64,000 bases of DNA from assembly GCF_034047335.1 (NCBI RefSeq), contig NZ_CP139137.1, positions 558,001 through 622,000 of the forward strand. The letters run 5' to 3'. The notes under the pieces are model-generated. The model saw nothing but the letters and a program-made list of their open reading frames with translations, was not told where the DNA came from and ran no database searches. Each line of letters begins with the position of its first letter. The stretch's first letter is position 1. This DNA is from Chryseobacterium sp. JJR-5R. Its GTDB lineage: Bacteria; Bacteroidota; Bacteroidia; Flavobacteriales; Weeksellaceae. Made by a program: the position numbers and the translations under genes. Positions 50,131-59,700 of this stretch are shown here, one piece after another.

Positions 50131-52416
50131 ATGTCAAACAAAACCCAACGCGACGAAAAGAATTTTAATCAGACCGCGTTAGATTATCATAAAGCCGAGC
50201 CCAAAGGAAAAATTGAAGTAATCCCTTCAAAACCGCACTCTTCACAAAGGGATCTGTCACTGGCATACTCGCCGGGGGTTGCCGTGCCGTGTATGGAGAT
50301 TCACAATAAGCCTGAAACCGTATATGATTATACAGGAAAAGGAAACCTGGTAGCGGTAATTTCCAACGGTACTGCCGTTCTAGGACTGGGAGATATCGGT
50401 GCGGAAGCTTCAAAACCGGTGATGGAAGGAAAAGGGCTGCTGTTCAAAATTTTTGCGGATATCAATGTTTTTGACATTGAGATCGATGAAAAGGACCCTG
50501 ATAAGTTTATTGATATCGTAAAAGGGATCGCCCCGACTTTCGGAGGAATCAACCTTGAAGATATCAAAGCGCCTGAAGCATTTTATATCGAACAGCGCCT
50601 GAAAGAAGAACTGAACATTCCTTTGATGCACGACGACCAGCACGGAACGGCTATCATTTCTGCAGCGGCGCTGATTAACTCGCTGCAGATTGCAGACAAA
50701 AAGATCGAAGCGGTAAAAGTGGTGGTGAACGGAGCGGGAGCTGCAGCCATTGCCTGCACCAATTTATATATTTCCTTAGGCCTGAAAAGGGAAAATGTAT
50801 TGATGTGCGACAGCAAAGGCGTAATCAATCACAAAAGGGAAAACCTTACCCCGGAAAAAATAGATTTTGTTGCCAATACGGATATTGACACGTTGGAAGA
50901 TGCCGTAAAAGGTTCAGATGTTTTTATCGGATTATCCAAAGGAAATGTCATGACGCCAGAAATGCTGTTGAGCATGAATGAAAACCCGATTGTTTTTGCC
51001 CTGGCCAATCCTGATCCGGAAATTGCATATGATGTCGCTCTTGAAACCCGTAAGGATGTGATCATGGCAACCGGAAGAAGCGATTACCCTAACCAGGTCA
51101 ACAATGTGTTGGGTTTCCCTTACATTTTCCGCGGCGCATTGGACGTCCAGGCAAAAGGGATCAATGAAGAAATGAAGCTGGCAGCTGTGAAGGCAATTGC
51201 GGATCTGGCCAAAGAGCCGGTCCCGGAAGCTGTAATTTTAGCATATAACGTCCAGAATTTACAGTTCGGAAGGGAATATTTTATTCCTAAACCGTTCGAT
51301 AACCGTTTGATCACGAAAGTATCGAGTGCAGTGGCTAAAGCGGCTATTGACAGCGGTATTGCCGGAAAAACCATTACCGACTTCGATGAATATGAAAACA
51401 GTCTCCTGGACAGAATGGGAAGGGACGAGAAGCTGGTAAGAATGATGCAGAGCCGTGCAAAAGCCAATCCCAAAAGGATTACTTTAGGAAATGCGGAAGA
51501 ATACAATGTATTGAAAGCGGCACAGATCCTTTATGAGGAAGGAATTGCCTATCCAAGCCTTTTAGGAAACAAAAAGTACATTCAGGAGCAGATGGAGCGT
51601 TTCGGGATCAGTCTTGATGTGCCTATTATCGATCCCAGTGATGACGACCAGAAAGAAAACCGCAAAAAATACAGGGAAACACTTTGGAAACTCCGCCAGC
51701 GGAAAGGGATGAATGAGTACAAAGCGAAAAGATTCGTCCGCCAGAGGGATTATTTCGGCCCCTTGATGTTAAGGCATGGTGATACGGACGGATTGATTGT
51801 GGGTTTCTCTAAAAATTATGTATCTGTTTTAAGGCCGGTTCTGGAAATTATTGAGAAAGACAAGGGTGTTGATAAAGTAGCTGCCATGATGATGATCCTG
51901 TCTGAAAAAAAACCGATTTTCTTTGCCGATACTTCAGTAAACCAGAATCCTACGGCGGAAGATCTGGTCAATATTGCTAAAATGGCGGAAATGACCGTGA
52001 AATCTTTTGCCATTGAGCCGAGAATTGCCATGCTGGGGTTTGAAAACTTTGCGGCCATCTCCGAAACATCCAAAAAAGTAGCAAAGGCGGTAAACATCCT
52101 TCACGAAAAGTATCCTAAAATGGTGGTTGACGGAGAAATCCAGCCGGATTTTGCTATGAATGCCGATCATTTAAGCGATTACCCTTTTTCAAAACTAGGA
52201 ACAACACCGGCCAATACTTTTATCTTCCCGAACCTTGAAAGTGCCAACCTTTCTTATAAGATTATCAGAGGAATGAAAGTTGCCCAGGTGATCGGGCCGA
52301 TCCTGATGGGGTTAAAGCAGCCGGTTCACGTGCTGCAGATGCGCTCAAGTGTTGATGAAATTGTGAATCTTGCGACGATTGCTGTTTTGGATGCCCAGAA
52401 GAGAGAGAAGAAATAG
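50131..52416 (+). CDS. maeB: NADP-dependent malic enzyme with C-terminal phosphotransacetylase-like domain
   Basis: A 761-residue bifunctional-type enzyme that decarboxylates malate to pyruvate. The malic domain has [13 protein letters not shown] near residue 49, the metal region [10 protein letters not shown] near 168 and the nucleotide fold [15 protein letters not shown] near 197. The region from about 440 on resembles phosphate acetyltransferase ([34 protein letters not shown]), which is regulatory in MaeB. The last codons (DAQKREKK) are repeated at 55912, see the direct repeat. Confidence 0.95.
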   Translation: MSNKTQRDEKNFNQTALDYHKAEPKGKIEVIPSKPHSSQRDLSLAYSPGVAVPCMEIHNKPETVYDYTGKGNLVAVISNGTAVLGLGDIGAEASKPVMEGKGLLFKIFADINVFDIEIDEKDPDKFIDIVKGIAPTFGGINLEDIKAPEAFYIEQRLKEELNIPLMHDDQHGTAIISAAALINSLQIADKKIEAVKVVVNGAGAAAIACTNLYISLGLKRENVLMCDSKGVINHKRENLTPEKIDFVANTDIDTLEDAVKGSDVFIGLSKGNVMTPEMLLSMNENPIVFALANPDPEIAYDVALETRKDVIMATGRSDYPNQVNNVLGFPYIFRGALDVQAKGINEEMKLAAVKAIADLAKEPVPEAVILAYNVQNLQFGREYFIPKPFDNRLITKVSSAVAKAAIDSGIAGKTITDFDEYENSLLDRMGRDEKLVRMMQSRAKANPKRITLGNAEEYNVLKAAQILYEEGIAYPSLLGNKKYIQEQMERFGISLDVPIIDPSDDDQKENRKKYRETLWKLRQRKGMNEYKAKRFVRQRDYFGPLMLRHGDTDGLIVGFSKNYVSVLRPVLEIIEKDKGVDKVAAMMMILSEKKPIFFADTSVNQNPTAEDLVNIAKMAEMTVKSFAIEPRIAMLGFENFAAISETSKKVAKAVNILHEKYPKMVVDGEIQPDFAMNADHLSDYPFSKLGTTPANTFIFPNLESANLSYKIIRGMKVAQVIGPILMGLKQPVHVLQMRSSVDEIVNLATIAVLDAQKREKK
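52391..52409. repeat. Left direct repeat, maeB 3' end
   Basis: ATGCCCAGAAGAGAGAGAA, encoding the last residues of malic enzyme, recurs exactly at 55912-55930. The two copies bound 3.5 kb of accessory genes. Confidence 0.75.
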
Positions 52417-52433
52417 GAAATACAAAAATAAAT

Positions 52434-52474
52434 AATAAACCCGGCAGAATTCGTAGAATTCTGCCGGGTTTATT
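52434..52474. terminator. Bidirectional terminator
   Basis: A perfect 19-bp stem (AATAAACCCGGCAGAATTC and complement, loop GTA) follows maeB by 17 bp and faces the convergent HU-like pseudogene. Confidence 0.9.
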
Positions 52475-52481
52475 ATAAGCC

Positions 52482-52864
52482 TTATGCTTTCTTTTTAAAG
52501 TCTGCCAGCTTCAGTGCGTCTTTAATCATTTTACCGGAACGGAAAATAGTTTTTACACTTATAATACTTGATGAACTGACCTCTTCCGCAGTATCTTTTC
52601 CTTCACTGGAGCCACCTGCCTGTACCGTAAAATATTCGCCTACATATACTATTTTGCCATCGGCTACATCCTCCGCGATCTTAGAAAACGTACTTTACAG
52701 TACGGCGAGGATATCGGCTTTTGATACGGTAGAAACCGTAGAGGCGTATCTGGCAAGATCTTCAAGAGTGGTTTGTCCGTTACCTACAATATCAGCGTAA
52801 AACTTTGGCGGATCATTTGGCTTTGGGGGTTCTTTCTCGAAATAACATTAAATGTAATAGGCAT
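52482..52864 (-). pseudogene. Broken HU-like (HU-HIG type) DNA-binding protein
   Basis: Reading the minus strand, the product starts MPITFNVISRKNPQS and then, after loss of one base near 52820, continues NDPPKFYADIVGNGQTTLED, LARYASTVSTVSKADILAVL and FKKKA at the end. A TAA interrupts the frame at 52695-52697. This is the architecture of the Bacteroidota HU-family proteins with long tails. With a frameshift and a nonsense codon it cannot give a full-length protein. Confidence 0.83.
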
Positions 52865-53092
52865 GTTTTTTCCATTTTAAAAGTTAAACATGTTTTTTCT
52901 ACAACTAAATTATAAAAAATTTCAATACCACAAATTGATCTTCAAAAAAATGACTATTGCTTTTGTATTTTAAAATAATCATGCGCATCAGTCAGGTAAC
53001 TCATGCGCATGATTTTGGCAGTTTATGCGTATAACTTTGGGCAGTCACCCGCATAATTGCAGAAAACCAATTTAAGGATAATAAATAAGCTG
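52865..53092. repeat. Phased ATGCGCAT-containing repeats in the pseudogene promoter region
   Basis: ATGCGCAT occurs at 52981 and 53003, ATGCGTAT at 53025 and CCGCAT near 53049, giving 22-, 22- and about 24-bp steps. Spacer bases are partly repeated too (TTTTGGCAGTT and CTTTGGGCAGT). The array lies upstream of the HU-like pseudogene and downstream of the XRE gene. No open frame is visible here. Confidence 0.55.
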
Positions 53093-53491
53093 CTATTTTT
53101 TTAATAAGCTTTCAATGAGCTTGTTTTGCGATTGGATCAGCTGGGTGATCTGCTCCTGCTGAAGCGTAATCTGCTGCTGATTCTTAATGACGCTTTCCAG
53201 CAGTTCCGGGGGCGCCATATTATTAATAGTCGGATAGTACTGTTGCTGCACCGAACTATTATCCTGGAAAGTAGAATTATTAATTATATTTTGGTCCTGC
53301 GTGTCTAATAAAGAATACAGGTCCAGGTTATAAATTTCAGAAATCCGCAGTAAATTTTCTGTCGTAGGTTTTGCCTGGTCGGTTTCCCAGAGATGGTATG
53401 CCGGCTGGGAAACCCTTAACCGGTCTGCGATCTCCGCCTGAGAAAGGTTTTTCGTATGTCTCAGATTCCTTAATTTTACCCCTAAGCTCAT
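53093..53491 (-). CDS. XRE-family regulator with glutamine-rich coiled-coil tail
   Basis: A 132-residue protein from the ATG at 53491. GVKLRNLRHTKNLSQAEIAD and LRVSQPAYHLWETDQAKPTT make a helix-turn-helix; the C-terminal third is a Gln-rich coiled coil (KNQQQITLQQEQITQLIQSQ). Its linker NNSTFQDNSSVQQQYY recalls NPIFNDNSGNYNQYF in the other XRE regulator of the window, so both may belong to one family. Paired dyads lie 38-72 bp upstream of its start. Confidence 0.87.
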   Translation of the reverse strand: MSLGVKLRNLRHTKNLSQAEIADRLRVSQPAYHLWETDQAKPTTENLLRISEIYNLDLYSLLDTQDQNIINNSTFQDNSSVQQQYYPTINNMAPPELLESVIKNQQQITLQQEQITQLIQSQNKLIESLLKK

Positions 53492-53528
53492 TTTATTTTT
53501 TTTCAAAAATACTAATCTTTTTAAGATT

Positions 53529-53563
53529 ATAAGACTGCTTATGGATTTTATAAGTAAACTTAT
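53529..53563. promoter_or_regulatory. Two ATAAG-N4-CTTAT operator-like dyads
   Basis: ATAAGACTGCTTAT (53529-53542) and ATAAGTAAACTTAT (53550-53563) share perfect outer arms and are spaced 21 bp apart, two helical turns. They lie between the XRE gene (minus) and the lipoprotein gene (plus). A -7-like TATTTTTG reads toward the XRE gene at 53511-53504; TACTTTTG at 53586-53593 reads toward the lipoprotein. Confidence 0.55.
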
Positions 53564-53663
53564 TAAAACGGAAAACAAAACTTTCTACTTTTGAAACATC
53601 CAAAATCACCTGATGGTGATTGAAGAAAAAAATTATATCTTTAACCCGAAAAACTTTTAACAC

Positions 53664-55241
53664 ATGAGAAAAAAAATGCTTCTCAGACTGTCCTTACTGA
53701 CAGTCTTTCTGGCCTTACTTTGGTCCTGCCGTAACGAAGATTTCGCCTCCGGCGAAACAAAGCCCCAACGAAACAATGCCGACTTTTTCCGGCATGCCTC
53801 ATCATCTGCCACTGCAAAATCCGGTGTAGACTACATCAGTATCCTGGAAGCTTACAACAGGGAATCGGATTTTTTGTCTTCCATGGCGGATCAGCAAGGG
53901 ATGCCGGTATGGGATAAAATGCAGGTTGTAGATACCGACCATGCAACCGGGCTTATAATCCCGCTTTCGCATGACAACGAAACCATGAGCTCTGTACTCT
54001 TTGCCATCCTGGATGATAAAAATTCGGTAACTGGAATAAAAGATTATGACAATGCCCTGTTGGAAAGCATTGTTTATAATGAAGGTATAGACATAAAGCT
54101 GCGGGAAAAGATGTTCTATACTTTTATGTATATGGATAACAGGACCTTCGGGAACGAGCTTTTTACCAATATTCCTAAAGGTATGATGGATGACCTGAAA
54201 TATGATAAGGAACACGGAAGGATATGGATAAAAGATTTTGAAGAGCCTAAACATGTACACAGTGAAACCTCAAAAATGTTATATATAGAAAGCTGCGGTT
54301 CTTCCTGGTCCTGTAAAAACCATGAAAGCTGGTCTAAGTGTGATCATTGTCCGGCATGTTATACCAGTTCCTGCAGCACTACGGTAATATGGATTCCTGA
54401 TGAATCGTTTCCCGGATCTCCCGGCATGCCTGGTGGCGGAGGCGGAGGAGGCGGTGGCCCTTCAATACCTCCAAAAGATCCTTGTGGTTTAACTACGGTA
54501 TTTTACAGATTATTTCCGGGATGCGGCGGCGGCAATACAGGTTTGCCAGAGCTAGATGATCCCTGCGAGAAAACAAAAAACATGCTTGAAAAACCAAAGA
54601 TGCTTCAAGCGGTTGCTGCCGTTACGGAACAGGCAAAGAAAGCTGCTTCGGATGCCAGTGAAGGGGAAATCGGCAGAATAGAGAAAAACGGTGAATTTTA
54701 TCCGGCTGATGTTTCCGAGGACCATCATGTAACCTTTAATAACATTACCGGTTCTACAGGGATTTATCACAATCATACATTCAGCGGAGCTAAAATACAT
54801 TCTCCGCCGGATATAAATTTTGTGTTAAGTTTGGCACAGGGCCAGACAAACGCTTCGAATTATGGGGATGTGTATGTAGGGATGATCGGTGCTGCAAAAT
54901 GCTATCCGGTTACAGCCGGATGTAACCGGATGTTTCATTATCTCATCCGTTTCAGCGGAACAGCATCAGATTTGACAAAGATTTACACAGAAGATGAAAT
55001 TAAAAAATTAAATAAGGATTATAAAGATCGTGAATCTGAACTTAGAGAAACATTACCTTATGTCGATTTTCTTGGAGACATAACACTGAACAAAAAAGGT
55101 TATGAAAAACTGTTTTTTGAAACTTTAGATAAAATGGGATTGTCTGATAAGGTCATTTTGCAGAGAATAGACGATGACGGAACGATAAATAATATTAATT
55201 TAGATGCTAACGGAATTCCTGAAGCTATACCTTGTCCATAA
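53664..55241 (+). CDS. Lipoprotein with C-terminal JAMM-like motif
   Basis: A 525-residue protein with lipobox cysteine at 22 (FLALLWSC). An N-terminal domain to about 240 ends in a cysteine-rich patch (SCKNHESWSKCDHCPACYT). Then a nine-residue glycine run (257-265) acts as a linker to a C-terminal domain. There GIYHNHTFSGAKIHSPPD gives H369-x-H371-x8-S380-x2-D383, resembling the JAMM/MPN+ zinc motif, with several possible upstream glutamates (333-344). I infer a metallopeptidase-like or toxin-like domain. It stands 16 bp before the next lipoprotein gene. Confidence 0.78.
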   Translation: MRKKMLLRLSLLTVFLALLWSCRNEDFASGETKPQRNNADFFRHASSSATAKSGVDYISILEAYNRESDFLSSMADQQGMPVWDKMQVVDTDHATGLIIPLSHDNETMSSVLFAILDDKNSVTGIKDYDNALLESIVYNEGIDIKLREKMFYTFMYMDNRTFGNELFTNIPKGMMDDLKYDKEHGRIWIKDFEEPKHVHSETSKMLYIESCGSSWSCKNHESWSKCDHCPACYTSSCSTTVIWIPDESFPGSPGMPGGGGGGGGGPSIPPKDPCGLTTVFYRLFPGCGGGNTGLPELDDPCEKTKNMLEKPKMLQAVAAVTEQAKKAASDASEGEIGRIEKNGEFYPADVSEDHHVTFNNITGSTGIYHNHTFSGAKIHSPPDINFVLSLAQGQTNASNYGDVYVGMIGAAKCYPVTAGCNRMFHYLIRFSGTASDLTKIYTEDEIKKLNKDYKDRESELRETLPYVDFLGDITLNKKGYEKLFFETLDKMGLSDKVILQRIDDDGTINNINLDANGIPEAIPCP

Positions 55242-55257
55242 CTTTAAAAATAAACAA

Positions 55258-55830
55258 ATGAAAAATACATTATTAAAAACATTCTTTTTAACCGTTTTAA
55301 TTAATGCTTTTATATCCTGTAAAGGACAACTTCCATTAAATACATTTATGGAAGATATTCCTCAAAACGCACATGTTAAAGATTTAAGCAACGAGTTAAA
55401 TCCTTATATTGGAATATATAAGGCAAATTATCAAGGAAAAGAAATTAATTTATATATAACTAAAGTTAATGATAGATTAGAACAACGTTCAAATAAGAAT
55501 TTTTATAGAGATGCTTTGGTCATAAAATATATAGTAAAAACTGTATCTGGTGTAATATTACAAGATACACAAAATAATAACATTCCAAATATCGAGTTAT
55601 ATAGTACCAGAATTAGATCTTATGATAGTTCTGTGATATTTTATTACAGTGGCACTAATTGTGGTGTCGGATGGGGAACTGTTTTATTGAAGAAAATAAA
55701 TAATACACAAATTTCCTTTTTATACCAACCCGATGATATGATTATAACACCTGAAAGATGTCCTGGGAATCCAGATCTGACAATTTATCTTCCGGAGACA
55801 GAAAATCCGCTAATCTTTACTAAGCAGTAA
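55258..55830 (+). CDS. DUF6705-like lipoprotein
   Basis: A 190-residue lipoprotein from the ATG at 55258 (signal MKNTLLKTFFLTVLINAFISC, lipobox cysteine about 21). YIGIYKANYQGKEINLYITK and FYYSGTNCGVGWGTVLLKKI are features I associate with DUF6705 proteins of Chryseobacterium. The gene is markedly more AT-rich than surrounding housekeeping genes, suggesting transfer. Pairing with the upstream lipoprotein could indicate an effector/immunity couple, but that is unproven. Confidence 0.75.
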   Translation: MKNTLLKTFFLTVLINAFISCKGQLPLNTFMEDIPQNAHVKDLSNELNPYIGIYKANYQGKEINLYITKVNDRLEQRSNKNFYRDALVIKYIVKTVSGVILQDTQNNNIPNIELYSTRIRSYDSSVIFYYSGTNCGVGWGTVLLKKINNTQISFLYQPDDMIITPERCPGNPDLTIYLPETENPLIFTKQ

Positions 55831-55911
55831 TGAGAATCCGATGTCGCAAATTTGCAATCCGTGACATCATCTTAAAAATAGCAGCATGAATTGCAATTCT
55901 GCGCTGTCATA

Positions 55912-55930
55912 ATGCCCAGAAGAGAGAGAA
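55912..55930. repeat. Right direct repeat, remnant of maeB 3' end
   Basis: Nineteen bases identical to 52391-52409, followed by AAAAAAGGATAA, which would end the malic enzyme frame as KKG-stop. Similarity decays upstream (GCTGTCATA versus GCTGTTTTGG). Confidence 0.75.
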
Positions 55931-55997
55931 AAAAGGATAAATCCAATTTAATTTTGCAATATCCCGTTACCATACACTTAACATACAATAACAGAAC

Positions 55998-56028
55998 AAA
56001 GGCTTCAATTTTTTGGAGTCTTTTGTTT
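55998..56028 (+). terminator. Likely ancestral maeB terminator
   Basis: The stem AAAGGCTTC / GGAGTCTTT has two G-U pairs and an eight-base loop, with TTGTTTTT after it. It stands 65 bp downstream of the maeB-end remnant, not after any intact plus-strand gene other than the lipoprotein. Confidence 0.65.
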
Positions 56029-56114
56029 TTGTATCCGATCTTTAAAATCATCATTAAAAAATAAGTTAAAAACCATTCGTGTATTAAATGAAAACATTAC
56101 TTAGTTTAATTTGC

Positions 56115-56122
56115 TATATTTG
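56115..56122 (+). promoter_or_regulatory. Putative -7 element of ruvA
   Basis: TATATTTG fits TAnnTTTG, 19 bp before the ruvA ATG. No good TTG lies at the -33 position. Confidence 0.5.
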
Positions 56123-56141
56123 GGAGTTTTAAAAATTAATA

Positions 56142-56726
56142 ATGATATTTTCACTACAAGGCACTGTTCAGGAACTTACACCTACCTACGCAGTGATCAA
56201 CGTACAGGGAGTTGGTTACTATGTCGGTATCAGTTTGATGACCTCACAAACACTGGCCCTCAACCGCGAAACCTTTCTTTTTATTCAGCAGATCATCAGG
56301 GAAGACGCCCATTTATTATTCGGATTTAATACCCGCTCGGAAAAGGAAATGTTTAATCTTTTAATAAGTGTTAACGGAGTAGGAGCTGTTTCTGCCCTTA
56401 TTTTACTCTCTACCTTAAGCCTTGATGAGATTGCTTCGGCTATACTTTCCAAAAACAGTGCGCTGATCCAGAAAGCCAAAGGGCTTGGGGTAAAAACGGC
56501 TGAAAGAATTATTGTCGACCTGAAAGATAAAGTGCAGAAATTCAGCAATCCGGAGGAAAATATTTCTACCTATGCAAATAATAAAATCAAGGAAGAATCG
56601 TTATCTGCATTAGAAGTTTTGGGGATTCCGAAACGCATGAGCGAGAAGCTGGCAGACAGGATTATAAAGCAGAATCCCGATATTACAATAGAAGAGTTGG
56701 TAAAACAGATTTTAAAAAACATTTAA
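56142..56726 (+). CDS. ruvA: Holliday junction branch migration protein RuvA
   Basis: A 194-residue junction-binding protein of the RuvAB motor. MIFSLQGTVQELTPTYAVIN is the OB-fold start, LISVNGVGAVSALILLSTLS and KAKGLGVKTAERIIVDLKDK are the two helix-hairpin-helix motifs, and the C-terminal domain (ALEVLGIPKRMSEKLADRII) contacts RuvB. It is followed after six bases by sprA, so the two are co-transcribed. Confidence 0.95.
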   Translation: MIFSLQGTVQELTPTYAVINVQGVGYYVGISLMTSQTLALNRETFLFIQQIIREDAHLLFGFNTRSEKEMFNLLISVNGVGAVSALILLSTLSLDEIASAILSKNSALIQKAKGLGVKTAERIIVDLKDKVQKFSNPEENISTYANNKIKEESLSALEVLGIPKRMSEKLADRIIKQNPDITIEELVKQILKNI

Positions 56727-56732
56727 CATTTG

Positions 56733-59700
56733 GTGGCAAATAGCAAGTATCTCAACATATTTTTTTTCCTGTCGTTCTTATGCATGTCAGTGATGACTTT
56801 TGCACAGCAGAGACCGCCGGTACGTGACACAGCGATCATAAAAAAAGACTATCAGCTGGCTGATCCTACACAGTACGAGGCCTACTATGATATAACAACA
56901 GGGATGTATTTCGTATATCCTAAAGTAGGAAATACAATAACCGGGCCACCCACTGCCATGTCTCCTGAAGATTATAAGGAATTTATGATGGCGGAACAGA
57001 CCCGTGCCTATTATAAAGAAAAATCAGACCGGTACAGCCTGATGTTCAGGAAAGACAAGACTGATGCCGCAAGAAAAGGGCTGATCCCTTCCTTACAGAT
57101 CAACAACAGGCTTTTTGAAACCATTTTCGGGAGCAATAAAATTGAAATTATTCCTTCAGGATACGCTTCTTTCGACTTTGGCGGATTATACCAGAAAATA
57201 GACAACCCGCTGATTCTCCCACAGAACAGAACCAGCTTTACCTTCGACATCGACCAGAGGATCCAGTTAGGTTTGTTGGGTAAAGTAGGGGAAAACCTTC
57301 AGTTAAAAGCGAATTACGATACCCAAAGCGGTTTTGCCTTTGAGAACAGGATGAACCTGGTCTGGCAGGCTAAAGGAAGCTGGAAAGACCTTCAGCAGAA
57401 AGGGCTCCAGGATGTGGATAAGCCAAGTGCCGGAGGAGAAGATAAAATCATCAAAAGAGTAGAATTCGGTAATGTTAATATGCCGCTGTCAACCAGTTTG
57501 ATACGCGGTTCACAGTCGTTATTCGGGGTTAAAACCGAATTCCAGATGGGAAAAACATACGGAACGGTGGTATTGTCACAACAGCAGGGAGAGGCAAGGA
57601 ATATCACGGTTCAGGGCGGCGGCGTTATGAATAATTTCAAGCTGAATGCCATCGATTATGAAGATAACCAGCACTACTTTATAGGGCATTATTTCCTGGA
57701 TAATTATGATAATTCCTTACTGAACTACCCTCAGATCAACTCAAAAATAAGCATCACCAGAATGGAAGTCTGGGTGCTGGACCAAGGGAACAGTAACCTG
57801 CAGTATCAGAAAAGTATTGTCGGGATCAGGGATCTGGGGGATGCCCCGGGTGTTCTCCCGAATAATGACCAGCCGGGTTTAAATCTGTATTCCGCAGTAA
57901 GCGGTTTACCGGGACTGAGAGATGCAAGTACAGCCTATAATACCATTAAAGGTGCTAATCTTCCGGTTGCTTCCGGAGCTACAGAACCTTATGCAGACGG
58001 AGAGCATTTTATTTTTAATAAAAAAGCGAGAAGATTAAATCAGAACGAATATATTGTACAGCCGCAGTTAGGGTATATTTCATTAAACCAGAGACTGAAT
58101 GATAACCAGCTTTTAGGGGTTTCATTTTCGTATACGGTAAACGGAAGCAACCAGGTGTATAAAGTAGGGGAATTCTCCGAAGAAAGTACGGTTTTGGTGA
58201 CTAAGCTTTTAAAACCGAATACGACTGTGAAGACCTCTTCGCCGATGTGGAACCTGATGATGAAAAACATCTATTCCCTGGATGCCGGACAGGTAAACCA
58301 GGATGGATTTATCCTGAACGTTTTATACAGGGATCCGCAGTCCGGAGGTAAGGTAAACTATCTTCCGGTTAACAATAACGAGCAGATCCGGAGCCAGCCT
58401 TTAATCAAACTACTAAACTGGGACAGGCTGAATGCGAACGGCGACTTACAAAGCAACGGAGGAACTACCGGAGACGGTATTTTCGACTTTGTCAATGGGA
58501 TTACCGTCAGGCCGGAAACCGGGAAGGTAATCTTCACCAAAGTTCAGCCTTTCGGAAGCTATATTCAGAATGTAATCGGAGGCAATGACCCTCAATATGT
58601 ATTTTCAGACCTTTATAATCAGCAGAAACAGGTGGCTACCTCGAGTAACCTGGCACAGCGGTATACCATTGAAGGGCGTTACAAAGGAACGCAGGGGCAG
58701 GGAATCTCATTAGGAGCCGTTAATGTTCCGCAGGGTTCCGTAAAAGTTTCCGCAAATGGTGTACAGCTGACTGAGGGAATTGACTATACTGTGGATTATA
58801 TGCTGGGAACTGTCACGATTATTAATGAACAAGTAAAACAATCCGGTCAGGCCATCAATATTTCACTGGAAAACCAGCTGACATTCAATACCCAGAGAAA
58901 ACGGTTCTTAGGAGTGAATCTGGAAAGAAGGTTTAATGAAAACTTTATTTTAGGCGGAACGGTTGTTAATTATTCTGAGTCACCGCTGACCCAGAAAGTA
59001 AATTACGGACAGGAAGCCGTGAACAACACCATGGCCGGCATCAATCTGATGTACAACAACCAGCTTCCGTTCCTGACCCGATTAACGGATAAAATTCCGC
59101 TGGTAAACACAGAAGCGCCCTCCAATCTGAACTTTAAGATGGAAGCTGCTTATCTGCTTCCGGGACTGAATAAAGGGATCAATGACCAGTCATATATTGA
59201 TGATTTCGAACAGACCACTTCAAAAATTACCTTAAAGGAACCGACGGCCTGGAGCCTCGCCTCAAAACCTGAAAAAAACCAGTCGGATCCCATTTTTGCA
59301 GGAGCCGGTAAAAATAATGACATAACAGAAGGCTACGGAAGAGGTTTATTGTCATGGTATAATATTGACCCGAGATTCTGGGGAGTAGGAGGAAGGGCCC
59401 CTGCCGGCATTACGCCGCAGTCGGTTTCCAACCACGCCTCAAGAAGGGTTCAGTTCTCTGAAATTTTCAACAACCGGGATTTTGTTGCGGGTGAACAGAC
59501 ATTTACGAATACTTTTGATATTTCCTATTATCCTACGGAAAAAGGGCCTTATAACTCCAATCCTGCCACAGAAAGTACGGCGCAGCGATGGTCTGGTATC
59601 ATGAGGCCGATCTCGGTTTCCAATTTTGTAAATTCAAATATTGAATATGTGGAATTCTGGATGATGGATCCTTATGCCGACGGAAACACGCTGGGTGCAG

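Larger units (their letters stand above)
55831..56114. other. Intergenic region between accessory genes and ruvA
   Basis: Contains the right copy of the maeB-end repeat (55912-55930) and a terminator (55998-56028). The frame through the repeat reads ...NAQKREKKG and then TAA, an apparent remnant of a maeB 3' end; no intact gene is present. Confidence 0.6.

Noticed and set aside
51120..51506. Long open frame opposite maeB
   Set aside because: Antisense shadow of malic enzyme, with codon use typical of a complementary frame.
52981..53054. CRISPR array
   Set aside because: Repeats are only 8 bp, spacers are about 14 bp and partly repeated, and no cas gene exists in the window.
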